Part shown: in pieces, positions 44,580 to 53,049 of the stretch
Position numbering within the stretch: position 1 is the stretch's first letter
Layout: each line of letters begins with the position of its first letter
Source of the DNA: Thermoplasmatota archaeon
GTDB taxonomy: Archaea > Thermoplasmatota > Thermoplasmata > UBA10834
Assembly (NCBI GenBank): GCA_018818785.1
Contig: JAHIRF010000009.1
Location: 186,001 to 250,000, forward strand
Reading direction: 5' to 3'
Length of the DNA: 64,000 nucleotides
Notes under the pieces: model-generated
The model's input: only the letters and a program-made list of their open reading frames with translations
Database searches by the model: none
Told to the model about the DNA's origin: nothing
Position numbers and translations under genes: made by a program

Positions 44580-47500
44580 TCACCAGCATCGGGAATAGCC
44601 GCAGGTCCTGCATACGACGCATCCCTCGACATATTCCACCATGCTCCCGCACTCAGGGCATTCAGGACAGACATCACCCTTGTCCACATGATTCTGCTTG
44701 CCCGTTTCAGGTTGTTGTGCCAAGGCAATCTGCTGGTCGACCTTCGACACCTCGAGGTCCTTGACGAACCTCTCAAGTGATTTAGCGACCGCATCGCTAC
44801 ACGACAGCACCATCCCTCCTGGCTGCCATAGCGGGGAAGGGCACCTTATCCCCCTGAGCTGCTTTATTATCGACTCCGGGTCTATGCCCGAGCGGAGAGC
44901 AAGGGAGATCAACCTCCCTATCGCCTCCGATTGGGATGCGGTACAACCTCCAGATTTGCCCATCTGTGTGAATACCTCACATAATCCATTCTCGTCGACA
45001 TTGATCGTGATGTATAGGTGGCCACAGCCAGTCTCCATCCTCTGGGTGGTCCCCCGGGTCACAGATGGTCTGGCCCGCGGCACCTTCGATTGGTCATCGT
45101 CTCCGAGTCCATCGTTCTCGATCGTGTCCGTGGTCCCATCGCCGCCCACGCTCAGAACCTGGTCTTCTCTGCTGCCATACCTGTATACGGTGACGCCTTT
45201 GCATCCGAGCTCGTAGGCTCGCATATAGACGTTCTCGACGTCCTTGGGCGTTGCCTCGGCTGGGAAGTTGACTGTCTTGGATACTGCGTTGTCGGTGTGG
45301 TCCTGGAACGCGCCCTGCATCTTGATGTGCCATTCAGGGGAGATATCCAATGCGGTCACGAACACCCTCTGAACATCCTCGGGCACGCCACGCACGTCCT
45401 TCAGAGACCCTTTCGCGGCGATCTCTTTCATGAGATCTTCGGAGTAGAATCCTCTTCCCTGGGCCATCGCTTCGAATATCGGGTTCACTTCCGGCAGTAT
45501 GTCTCTGTCCATCACATTGCGCACATATGCCACGGCGAAGATGGGCTCGACACCGCTCGATGCTCCTGATATGATGCTTATCGTGCCCGTCGGAGCGATG
45601 GTCGTCACCGTCGCGTTCCTGATCCTTTCATATCTCTGCTTCAATGTGCTCCCTGGGAAGTTCGGGAAGCTTCCCCTTTCGACGGCGAGGGCGACTGAAG
45701 CCTTGTGTCCTTCATCATTGATGAATTTCATTATCTTTCGCCCTAGATCGAGTGCCTCATTCGAGTCGTAGGGTATGCCCATTATCAGGAGCATGTCCGC
45801 GAATCCCATGACTCCCAGGCCGATCTTCCTGTTCCCTTTCGTCATATCTGCTATCTGTGGGAGTGGATACTTGTTCACATCTATGACATCGTCGAGGAAT
45901 CGGGCTGACCAGTGGACCAGGTCTCTGAGTTTCTCGAAATCAACCACCTGCTTTCCATCCTTGGTGGCGATGATCCTGGCAAGGTTGATCGACCCGAGAT
46001 TGCACGATTCGTAGGGCAGCAGTGGCTGTTCCCCGCACGGGTTCGTGCTCTCTATCTCCCCAATGTCAGGTGTGGGATTATCCCTGTTCATCCTGTCTAT
46101 GAACACGATGCCTGGTTCCCCATTCCTCCAGGCCATGTTGACTATCATATCGAATATCTTCCTCGCTCTGATCCTTGAAACGACCTCTTTTGTCCTAGGG
46201 TTCAGGAGATCGTAGTCGGTGTCCTTCACCACCGCATCCATGAACTTGTCTGTCAGGGCGACCGAGATGTTGAAGTTCGTGAGTTTGGTACTGTCTTTCT
46301 TGCTGGTTATGAACGAGAGTATGTCTGGGTGGTCTACGCGGAGAATCCCCATGTTGGCTCCGCGTCGGGTGCCTCCCTGCTTTATGGTCTCGGTAGCGGC
46401 ATTGAACACTTCCATGAACGATATCGGGCCGCTGGAGACACCCGCGGTGCTCTTGACCGAGTCACTGGCGGGTCTCAACCTCGAGAAACTGAATCCTGTT
46501 CCTCCACCGCTGTTATGTGAGACGAACCCATTGGCAAGATATGAGTGTCTTCCTGGGACTGTCAGATCGACGACTCCCCTCTTCCCGGCAGGAACGATGT
46601 CCTTCACCTTCACGAGGAAGTATCCTTGGTCGTCCGGCTCCTCGTGGCCGCAATTCATGCTGCCGAGCTCTTTCTCCATGCTTTCCGGATCAATCTCGTT
46701 GAGCCTCTTCGTCAAAACCATGGAATCGAAGCCAATCTTCTCCTTGAAAACCTCAAGGCCCGATTTGGTGCATATCGTCAATCGCTCTTTCTTCCCTATC
46801 GTAGGGACGCCTATGTAGAACAGAATGACCTGGATCTGTGATGCGAGCTTATGTGATATGAGATCGACACTGATCACACCGTTGGGTGATATCCATCCAC
46901 GTTCGCTGAAAGTGCGGCTGAGGAACTCGCACATCGCAGCCTCATCTGCCTTGACTGCCTGTTCATCAACACCGAATTTTGCAAGCTGCAGGATGTCCTG
47001 TGGTACTTCGACCTCGATTCCACCGAGCCATCCACCCAGCTTCATAACTGCGTTGGTCCCTTCTGATATCTGGCCGATCTTTCGCCAGTGGAAATCCCCT
47101 TCGTCGGTTTTCACCATGATCTTATGAAGTGCAGTGCCTGTTATGCAGTAACCCTCTTCAGTTTCTAATGTGAATGTCTCCTGAACGCCATTGGAATGCT
47201 TGGATTCTACAAGGTCCATGCCCTCGTGCGTCTCAATCCAGGTGCCAGGCTCTATGGTTCCGAGCATCCTGCACCCTGCGTCTGTCATGACGAGCGTTTC
47301 GGGAACGAGGCATTTGTGGATTAAGGCGGTGTATTTGATCGCATCGAAGATCTCCTCCATCGAATCTCCTATCGGGAGGACGAAGCACGCAGATAATTGG
47401 CCGAGATCCCTTCCTGCGTTCATGAGTGTCGGGCTGTTGGGTACGAACTCTAGCCTGGCCATCATCTCGTAGAATTTGGATGCTATCTTGTCGACATCTG

Positions 47501-47741
47501 CATCGCTCTTGCCGTAATTCTTCTCTGCTGAGGCGATGGCTCTAGCAACTCTCTCGAACAATCCTCTGGGAGTCTCTGTTGTATTACCCTTGTCATCCTT
47601 GCGCAGATATCTCCTCTCGAGAACAGTTTTTGCATTGGAGGTTATCTGTGGTTCGAGATCCCATCCTGAGTCTGTCGACAGTCGTCTGTTCATGGACGAT
47701 GCGGCAGAATCTCCTTGTTGATGCGTGGGTGTACTTGACAT
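44580..47741 (-). CDS. nrdJ: Adenosylcobalamin-dependent (class II) ribonucleotide reductase with intein
   Basis: This is a 1053-residue precursor; removal of the 267-residue intein leaves 786 residues. Class II RNR makes deoxynucleotides with a B12-derived radical and needs no oxygen. Conserved parts are LEFVPNSPTLMNAG, SGGGTGFSFSRLRP, the active-site segment NPCGEQPLLPYESCNLGSIN, and a C-terminal redox/zinc tail with CPECPECGSM and CVVCRTCGYSRCW. ATG 47741 has AGAGAGGG upstream; GTG 47765 is an alternative. The gene is preceded by an AT-rich region with a hairpin that may hold its control signals. Confidence 0.95.
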   Translation of the reverse strand: MSSTPTHQQGDSAASSMNRRLSTDSGWDLEPQITSNAKTVLERRYLRKDDKGNTTETPRGLFERVARAIASAEKNYGKSDADVDKIASKFYEMMARLEFVPNSPTLMNAGRDLGQLSACFVLPIGDSMEEIFDAIKYTALIHKCLVPETLVMTDAGCRMLGTIEPGTWIETHEGMDLVESKHSNGVQETFTLETEEGYCITGTALHKIMVKTDEGDFHWRKIGQISEGTNAVMKLGGWLGGIEVEVPQDILQLAKFGVDEQAVKADEAAMCEFLSRTFSERGWISPNGVISVDLISHKLASQIQVILFYIGVPTIGKKERLTICTKSGLEVFKEKIGFDSMVLTKRLNEIDPESMEKELGSMNCGHEEPDDQGYFLVKVKDIVPAGKRGVVDLTVPGRHSYLANGFVSHNSGGGTGFSFSRLRPASDSVKSTAGVSSGPISFMEVFNAATETIKQGGTRRGANMGILRVDHPDILSFITSKKDSTKLTNFNISVALTDKFMDAVVKDTDYDLLNPRTKEVVSRIRARKIFDMIVNMAWRNGEPGIVFIDRMNRDNPTPDIGEIESTNPCGEQPLLPYESCNLGSINLARIIATKDGKQVVDFEKLRDLVHWSARFLDDVIDVNKYPLPQIADMTKGNRKIGLGVMGFADMLLIMGIPYDSNEALDLGRKIMKFINDEGHKASVALAVERGSFPNFPGSTLKQRYERIRNATVTTIAPTGTISIISGASSGVEPIFAVAYVRNVMDRDILPEVNPIFEAMAQGRGFYSEDLMKEIAAKGSLKDVRGVPEDVQRVFVTALDISPEWHIKMQGAFQDHTDNAVSKTVNFPAEATPKDVENVYMRAYELGCKGVTVYRYGSREDQVLSVGGDGTTDTIENDGLGDDDQSKVPRARPSVTRGTTQRMETGCGHLYITINVDENGLCEVFTQMGKSGGCTASQSEAIGRLISLALRSGIDPESIIKQLRGIRCPSPLWQPGGMVLSCSDAVAKSLERFVKDLEVSKVDQQIALAQQPETGKQNHVDKGDVCPECPECGSMVEYVEGCVVCRTCGYSRCW
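46512..47312 (-). mobile_element. Intein in the ribonucleotide reductase with degenerate LAGLIDADG domain
   Basis: The intein interrupts the host motif IHK/SGGGTGF. It begins with Cys (CLVPETLVMTDAG, block A), has the block B pattern TGTALH, a block F-like VDLTVPGRHSYLANG and ends FVSHN before Ser, the normal nucleophiles and His-Asn end for self-splicing. Between blocks B and F lies a single LAGLIDADG-like stretch (FLSRTFSERGWI, about intein residues 130-141, followed by ISHKLASQIQVILFYIGVP). The acidic catalytic position is Arg, and the first LAGLIDADG helix is not seen, so homing endonuclease activity is probably lost. Length is 267 residues, between a mini-intein and a full intein. Confidence 0.93.
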
Positions 47742-48203
47742 CCGGTCCCTCTCTTGAATTACCACTCTCTGTCTGCTGTGGAATGCACCGCTTGATAGCC
47801 TTGCCCCTCACTATACGGAGAGAAGGCGATGCCTTTCTCCTCAATGATTATTTACGAGAGGCGAAAAGCCTTGCTGCTGCGTGCAGACTAGGCAATCTGC
47901 TAACATGATTTAAAGAAGTTTTCAAACACGACCTGATAACATATTTCCCACTTGTTCCACTCCAGACTATGCATATAATTATCGGATTTGTTACCAGGTG
48001 TATTATCAATGAGCTGCACCAGTTGTCTTTGAATCACTGAATCATTACGGAAACTTCTCCATAATTGTAATAACAGGGTGAATCCGTGATTTCCAGTGAA
48101 CTGCTCATTATGCTCTCTCATGTACATTCGTGCGATTCGGATGGTTTGAATATGAATATCTCGTTTACGTCGCTTGCGTCGGCAAATATCCGAGGTTGAC
48201 TCA
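47742..48203. other. AT-rich intergenic region upstream of ribonucleotide reductase and moaD
   Basis: About 460 bases between divergent genes are clearly more AT-rich than the surroundings. A near-perfect hairpin GAGAAGGC-GAT-GCCTTTCTC (about 47819-47839) lies about 80-100 bases upstream of the reductase start, next to TATA-like sequences. No convincing gene or known riboswitch was recognised; the antisense open frame 47900-48295 overlaps moaD and looks non-coding. Confidence 0.4.
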
Positions 48204-48449
48204 ATGAAGATCAAGGTGAAGTTATTTGCATCCTTCAGGGAGATTGTCGGATCTAAGGATGAGGACATCGAAGTTCCTGAGGGGGCAACTGTCAAGGACC
48301 TCCTCGATACTTATATCGCTAGATTCCCTAAACTTGAGCGCTACAGGGAGCATATCATCCTCTCAGTGAACAAAGAATATGGCGCCCCTGCAAAGATCCT
48401 GAGTGACGGAGATGAAGTCTCATTCCTTCCGCCCGTAAGTGGGGGCTAG
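48204..48449 (+). CDS. MoaD/ThiS-family ubiquitin-like sulfur carrier
   Basis: This 81-residue beta-grasp protein ends in the Gly-Gly needed for thiocarboxylation or conjugation (FLPPVSGG). The body shows the MoaD pattern: KVKLFASFREIVGS at the start and LSDGDEVSFLPP near the end. In archaea such proteins serve molybdopterin synthesis, tRNA thiolation or protein modification as SAMPs; the role cannot be decided as no E1-like or MoaE gene is adjacent. ATG 48204 has GAGGT 8 bases upstream. Confidence 0.92.
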   Translation: MKIKVKLFASFREIVGSKDEDIEVPEGATVKDLLDTYIARFPKLERYREHIILSVNKEYGAPAKILSDGDEVSFLPPVSGG

Positions 48450-48478
48450 TCAGTAGTCGTTTTATTTGAGGGAATCAG

Positions 48479-48488
48479 CATATATACC
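48479..48488 (+). promoter_or_regulatory. TATA box of the M14 carboxypeptidase gene
   Basis: CATATATACC is a good archaeal TATA box about 75 bases before the coding start at 48557, predicting a leader of about 45 bases. Confidence 0.5.
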
Positions 48489-48556
48489 ATTCCGTAATCA
48501 TGTCCTAGCAACTCGAATACATCGTACTAGCGAACTCTCTATGAGGAGATATCTGC

Positions 48557-50284
48557 ATGGCACTGAAAGGAGGATCGGCCCTATCCATATCGTTGCTGTC
48601 AATTTCATTCATGATCGCGGGTGCATTCATCACACTCGTACCCGGACCGGTCGAAGCTTCAATCAACGACTCATTGGCTGCTGGACCGCCCTTGTACTAT
48701 GATTATAGGAATTACGCTGAAGTCAAAGCGATCCTCGAAGGCACGGAATCGGACCATTCTGAGATTGCAATGGTTGTCGATATCGGTGATTCGTGGGAGA
48801 CGATGGAGGGTATCGCTGATAGAGACATACTCGCAATCAAGATCTCAGACAACGTAGCGATCGATGAGGATGAACCAGAAGTCTTGATAATGTCGCTTCA
48901 CCACGCCAGAGAATGGTCGACACATGAGACCACGTTGGCGATAATCGAGAACCTCACAGATGAGTACGGTTCAGACACTCGCATCAGCTGGCTCGTGGAC
49001 AACAGGGAGATATGGATTATTCCTGTCGTGAACCCTGATGGACTGGACTACTCCCTCCTGAACGATGACATGTGGCGGAAGAACCGTCGAAATAACCTCG
49101 ATGGCACTTACGGAGTCGACCTGAACAGGAATTATCCTGGTTCCGAGAACGGCGATCCTCTAGGTGCCTGGGGTGGCGTAGGAACCTCGTCCGACACCTC
49201 AAGCGACCTATATTGCGGCGAATATGCTTTCTCCGAGCCGGAGACGCAGGCGATACGAGATCTAGTGCTCTCTCATGATTTCCAGATCGCATTCGATTTC
49301 CACTCCTATGGCGATGATGTGGCGTGGCCATGGGGTTATACCCTGGATCCCGCTGAGGATGATGACGACCTTGAGCGGATAGGAATCGAGCTAGCAGCCC
49401 TCAATGGGTATGATGCGGTTCAATCCTCTGAGATATACCCTACTACTGGCGACTCGCTTGATTGGCTGTATGGCGGCGCGGACGTCTATTCATTCCTATT
49501 CGAAATAGGTCATCAATTCAACCCTGACTTGGAGAGCGATGTTCTGGGCATACTAAGCGAGAATGTGCCACCTGCCCTATTGGGCATTGAGATTGCAGGC
49601 GATCGGGAGGAGCGGGCGTTCAGTATCATCCATTCATCTCTCACGGATTCAGTATCCGATCCCTATGGTTTTGTCGTGACTGCTGAAATCACTGCAGACA
49701 GAGGACTCGGTTCGGATGCGGTAGAATTGGTCTACAGGGTGGACGGTGGAGCATGGACTGGCATTCCGATGGCCAGTTCGGACCCGACCTACAGGTATCT
49801 TGGCAACATCCCATCTCAGACCTCCGGAAGCGAAGTCGAATATTACATATTGGCGTCCGACCTCAGTGGTGTGGAGTTGATGAGTCCTCGATACTCTCCA
49901 TATGATGTGTATTCATTCAGCGTGCTTCCATCATCTGATCCTCCAGTGGCGGATGCGGGCACTGACCAGATGGTCTCCGTCGGCGCGATGGTTACATTCG
50001 ACGCCTCTGGCACCATCAGCGATGAGCCGATCGCGAGCTACACGTGGACTTTCACATACAATGGCTCGGAAGTCGTACTTACCGGAGAGTCACCCACATT
50101 CCGCTTCTGGTCTGAAGGGGCATATATCGTCGTGCTGAACGTGACAGACGAGTCCGGCAGCTATGATTTGGATTCGGCCACGATTACCGTATCGACGGAA
50201 GCAATCCCTGAATTCTCAACGATTCTCGTGCCCGTGCTTGCGATCGTCGCTCTATTCGTGATCATTCGAGCGAGACGGCCTTGA
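48557..50284 (+). CDS. Secreted M14-family zinc carboxypeptidase with PKD domain and C-terminal IPEFS anchor
   Basis: This 575-residue exported carboxypeptidase removes C-terminal residues from extracellular peptides. It has a signal peptide (residues about 8-34, LSISLLSISFMIAGAFITLV), then an M14 domain with zinc ligands in SLHHAREWSTHE and DFHSYG, substrate-site NPDG and DLNRNYPG, and the catalytic Glu in FLFEIGHQF. Later residues form a beta domain and a PKD-like module (ADAGTDQMVSVGAMVTFDAS). The tail is IPEFS, a hydrophobic helix, then RARRP, nearly the same as in the papain-like protease at 14142. The 3' end overlaps the convergent UPF0179 gene by 23 bases. Confidence 0.94.
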   Translation: MALKGGSALSISLLSISFMIAGAFITLVPGPVEASINDSLAAGPPLYYDYRNYAEVKAILEGTESDHSEIAMVVDIGDSWETMEGIADRDILAIKISDNVAIDEDEPEVLIMSLHHAREWSTHETTLAIIENLTDEYGSDTRISWLVDNREIWIIPVVNPDGLDYSLLNDDMWRKNRRNNLDGTYGVDLNRNYPGSENGDPLGAWGGVGTSSDTSSDLYCGEYAFSEPETQAIRDLVLSHDFQIAFDFHSYGDDVAWPWGYTLDPAEDDDDLERIGIELAALNGYDAVQSSEIYPTTGDSLDWLYGGADVYSFLFEIGHQFNPDLESDVLGILSENVPPALLGIEIAGDREERAFSIIHSSLTDSVSDPYGFVVTAEITADRGLGSDAVELVYRVDGGAWTGIPMASSDPTYRYLGNIPSQTSGSEVEYYILASDLSGVELMSPRYSPYDVYSFSVLPSSDPPVADAGTDQMVSVGAMVTFDASGTISDEPIASYTWTFTYNGSEVVLTGESPTFRFWSEGAYIVVLNVTDESGSYDLDSATITVSTEAIPEFSTILVPVLAIVALFVIIRARRP

Positions 50285-50687
50285 GGCTCTTCCCCAAGGG
50301 GCATTTGAGGTCATTGTCGATCGAGATTATCTTGAACCTTGTGCCATCCACTGTACCTGGTGGTCTGCACATCCTATAGTTGGGGCATCCGACCTGGCCG
50401 CAATCGACCGCTTCGTAGGTCACCGTAGACCCTTGCAGCGCAGCTCTTGATGGTATCGCAGCTCTTGATGGTATCCTCTCGACTTCGACAACACGGACGC
50501 CTCCCTCGTGGACCTTGCACTCATGGCGGACATTCCTGATGTCCGTTATCCTATACCATCTGTTTTCATCGAGGTGGAAACAGACATTCTTCACTTTGCA
50601 ATCCCTGCATTCGGCAAGGGGACCACCGAAGACGAATTCGAAACCTCTCTTGCATTGAAGCTCTCCGACAACTGTGACCAGTACCAT
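50262..50687 (-). CDS. UPF0179 family protein
   Basis: This 141-residue archaeal UPF0179 protein of unknown function has conserved cysteine pairs (CRDCKVKNVC, CGQVGCPNYRMC) that look like a metal or iron-sulfur site. ATG 50687 gives the family N-terminus (MVLVTVVGELQCKRGFEFVF); GTG 50696 is in frame but too close to its GGAAGG site. An 18-base perfect tandem duplication inside the gene (50440-50475) repeats the residues IPSRAA. It follows egsA by 16 bases on the same strand and is probably co-transcribed. Confidence 0.9.
   Translation of the reverse strand: MVLVTVVGELQCKRGFEFVFGGPLAECRDCKVKNVCFHLDENRWYRITDIRNVRHECKVHEGGVRVVEVERIPSRAAIPSRAALQGSTVTYEAVDCGQVGCPNYRMCRPPGTVDGTRFKIISIDNDLKCPLGKSLKAVSLE
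50440..50475. repeat. Perfect 18-bp tandem duplication inside the UPF0179 gene
   Basis: The unit GCAGCTCTTGATGGTATC occurs twice head to tail with no mismatch. It keeps the reading frame and duplicates six residues (IPSRAA). The lack of any difference between copies points to a recent event. Confidence 0.95.
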
Positions 50688-50703
50688 ATCCGACACCCTT
50701 CCA

Positions 50704-51768
50704 TCATATCACTTTAGTTATTGACGCGAGGCGTTCCGCCGCGTCGGGTGTCAATCCCCTATCTCCGAGAATGGTGTACCTGTCCTTCCTTATTTCGTGC
50801 GCGTGCACGAGAGCTTCTATTATCTGCTCGCTGGTTACCCCCAGATCCTTGGCGTTGGTGGGAGCACCTATGCTCAGGAGGGCGTCTCGTGTTCTCTGCC
50901 AATTCCCTCCATGAAGGTACATCATCATGATTGACCCGACACCGCACTGCTCCCCATGGAGAGCCTTGCCCGGCGCGATTTTATCGAGAACGTGTGAGAA
51001 CATGTGCTCTGACCCGCTGGTGGGTCTGGACGAACCCGCTACGGACATCGAAACGCCAGAGATTATGATTGGCCTGATGGCAATCCACACGCTCTCTTCG
51101 AGGTTGGGTTTGATCATTGCCGCGTTCTCGATGATTGATTCTGCAGCGTATTTGGCGAGATTGGCCGCGCTTGAGCTGAAGCTCTCGCTTCTGAGCCTTT
51201 GCGCGAGCTCCCAGTCCAGGATAGCAGCGGTGTTCGATATGACATCCGCACATCCGGATGCCAAGAGCCTGTAGGGCGCTCTGAATATCAATGAAGTGTC
51301 TGCAACGACTCCCATAGGGACGCTGGCGTTCAATGATAGCGAATTCCCGTCGTCCTTGATCGACGCTCTAGGACTTGCGATGCCGTCGTGGGAAGCAGAC
51401 GTCGGAACACTGAGGAACGGCACTTTGAGGTTGAAGGATGCGATCTTCGCTAGGTCGATCTTGCTCCCGCCACCGACTCCGAGTAGGAAGCCTGCTTTGA
51501 CATCCTTGGCTACTTCCTCGACCTTCACGATGTTCGTCCGGCTTGCCTCACCTGTGACGATCCTGTGCACTTCATACTTAGCAGATGACAGGATGTCCTC
51601 GACCTGCTTGGCTGCTATGGCGCCCGTGGTCTGACCCGTGACTATGAGGGCAGTGTCTTTCAGCTCGAACCCTTCGCACATGGTACCTATCTCTTCCACT
51701 ACGCCGTGGCCCGCGAGCACCTGCCGGGGAAAGTTCATTGCCCTTGCCTTGGTAAAGCTTTCCAACAT
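50704..51768 (-). CDS. egsA: sn-Glycerol-1-phosphate dehydrogenase
   Basis: This 354-residue archaeal NAD(P)-dependent enzyme converts dihydroxyacetone phosphate to sn-glycerol-1-phosphate, setting the stereochemistry of archaeal lipids. Typical segments are LLGVGGGSKIDLAKIA (cofactor), VPTSASHDGIASPRASI (metal/substrate site), the conserved GCADVISN, and the later His ligands in SGSEHMFSHVLD and ALHGEQCGVG. ATG 51768 is preferred to TTG 51780; an AGGAGAAGG site lies upstream of both. It is a clear archaeal marker and is followed by UPF0179. Confidence 0.95.
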   Translation of the reverse strand: MLESFTKARAMNFPRQVLAGHGVVEEIGTMCEGFELKDTALIVTGQTTGAIAAKQVEDILSSAKYEVHRIVTGEASRTNIVKVEEVAKDVKAGFLLGVGGGSKIDLAKIASFNLKVPFLSVPTSASHDGIASPRASIKDDGNSLSLNASVPMGVVADTSLIFRAPYRLLASGCADVISNTAAILDWELAQRLRSESFSSSAANLAKYAAESIIENAAMIKPNLEESVWIAIRPIIISGVSMSVAGSSRPTSGSEHMFSHVLDKIAPGKALHGEQCGVGSIMMMYLHGGNWQRTRDALLSIGAPTNAKDLGVTSEQIIEALVHAHEIRKDRYTILGDRGLTPDAAERLASITKVI

Positions 51769-51875
51769 CCTTGCGCACAACCTTCTCCTAATATGTCGGT
51801 CCTGTTCTTCAACTTATCGGTTTGTATATGTGTCCTAGAATATTTATGCCAGTAAGCGCGCACCTGTCGGGTAGT

Positions 51876-52238
51876 TCATGGGGGAGATAATCTTTCCATC
51901 TTCTCGATCAGGTCATCCATCCTGAATGGTTTGGGCAGGAACTCTGCTGCTCCTGCGTCCCGCGCCTCCGCCTCAACCATCACATCCGCGCTCACAAAGA
52001 CGATCTTCTGCTTGGGATTCTCCCTCATTATCTCCTTTGTGGCCTCGACGCCGTTCATCACTGGCATCCTATGATCCATTATTATCACATCCGGCTTCTC
52101 TGGCGCCGAGCTATATTTTCTGACGCCCTCCTCGCCGTCGAATGCAGTTATCATGACCTTGTATCCTCTGAGCTGAAGTATGTCCCTGTACAGCTCGACG
52201 ATGAATAGCTCATCGTCAACGATCATGACGCTAGTCAT
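51876..52238 (-). CDS. Single-domain response regulator (CheY-like receiver)
   Basis: This 120-residue receiver has Asp8-Asp9 as the acidic pocket, the phosphorylation site Asp55 in VIIMDHRMPVMNG and the conserved Lys in FLPKPF. No output domain is present. ATG 52238 lies inside the end of the kinase gene (8-base overlap), so kinase and regulator are coupled and should be cognate. The target of the phosphorylated receiver is not visible in the window. Confidence 0.92.
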   Translation of the reverse strand: MTSVMIVDDELFIVELYRDILQLRGYKVMITAFDGEEGVRKYSSAPEKPDVIIMDHRMPVMNGVEATKEIMRENPKQKIVFVSADVMVEAEARDAGAAEFLPKPFRMDDLIEKMERLSPP

Positions 52239-52950
52239 GAGTATCACTCATCCTCAGGATCAATGTGAAAGTGCATCCTGATCCATTCTCGGCCACAGTC
52301 ATCTCGAGTCGACCTCCGAGTGCCTTTGCCATGGTTCCAGCGAAATAGATGCCTGATATGCGCACGATCTTGGACAAGTCCTCAGATGAGGATATGTCCG
52401 TGAGATCCTTCACGATCATCGTCGGCATGTTCATATCCGACGCTCTAATGCATATACGCCAGCATGGCATATCCGCCACGACATCCTTCTGTGAATCAAT
52501 CTTGATCGATATCTCTTCATTCTTGCTCAGATGCACGATGTTCATGAGTAGGCTGTCGAACAGTTCGTCCGCGTATGTCCCTGCAGGGACAGTGGTGTCC
52601 TCAGCAATGTCTGAAGAATCGACATTGATCCGTCTGTCCAAGAACAATCCCTGGAGCTTGGCTGCGGATTGCTCTATCATCTGCTTCAAATCCACATCCG
52701 GTAGTTTGCGCTCGCTGATGTCCCTGATCGACATGAGCGTCTTCATGTTGTCGACAAGAATCGATGAGGTCCTTATCTGAGATGCCGCCCTCATCGCGTA
52801 TTTCTTTGTCTTCTCGCCAGCAGCAGGGGATGATAAGATGAGTTCAAGATAACTCAGGACTGCCTGGTTGCTGTTCTGAATATCGTGACCGAGCAGGTCC
52901 ATGAAAATCGAAAGACCGCTCGAACTCTTCTCAATATCCTCTCTGATCAA
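52231..52950 (-). CDS. Soluble histidine kinase-like protein with degenerate ATPase domain
   Basis: This 239-residue protein has no sensor or membrane segment. The N-terminal dimerisation helix contains an H-box His22 (LLGHDIQNSNQAVLSYLELI), so phosphorylation is plausible. The C-terminal half resembles an HATPase fold: a weak N box (LLMNIVHLSKNEE) and a last strand CTFTLILRMSD are visible, but the usual G1 DxGxG motif is missing; the corresponding part reads CIRASDMNMPTMIV. TTG 52950 has GAGAGG about 8 bases upstream. It overlaps the response regulator that follows. Confidence 0.82.
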   Translation of the reverse strand: MIREDIEKSSSGLSIFMDLLGHDIQNSNQAVLSYLELILSSPAAGEKTKKYAMRAASQIRTSSILVDNMKTLMSIRDISERKLPDVDLKQMIEQSAAKLQGLFLDRRINVDSSDIAEDTTVPAGTYADELFDSLLMNIVHLSKNEEISIKIDSQKDVVADMPCWRICIRASDMNMPTMIVKDLTDISSSEDLSKIVRISGIYFAGTMAKALGGRLEMTVAENGSGCTFTLILRMSDTHD

Positions 52951-53049
52951 GGTTGAACCTCTCCAACGGGCTCCTGGGCACGGTAAAAAGGGTGTTGCAC
53001 CTTATGAAGGTTTGTGAGTTGCTACGATTGGTGAGAATGAGGTGACAAT

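Noticed and set aside
47742-48203. Cobalamin riboswitch before the B12-dependent reductase
   Set aside because: No B12-box-like conserved sequence was found and such riboswitches are not expected in archaea.
47900-48295. 131-codon minus-strand frame upstream of the ribonucleotide reductase
   Set aside because: It overlaps moaD antisense, and the rest lies in AT-rich sequence with no family resemblance.
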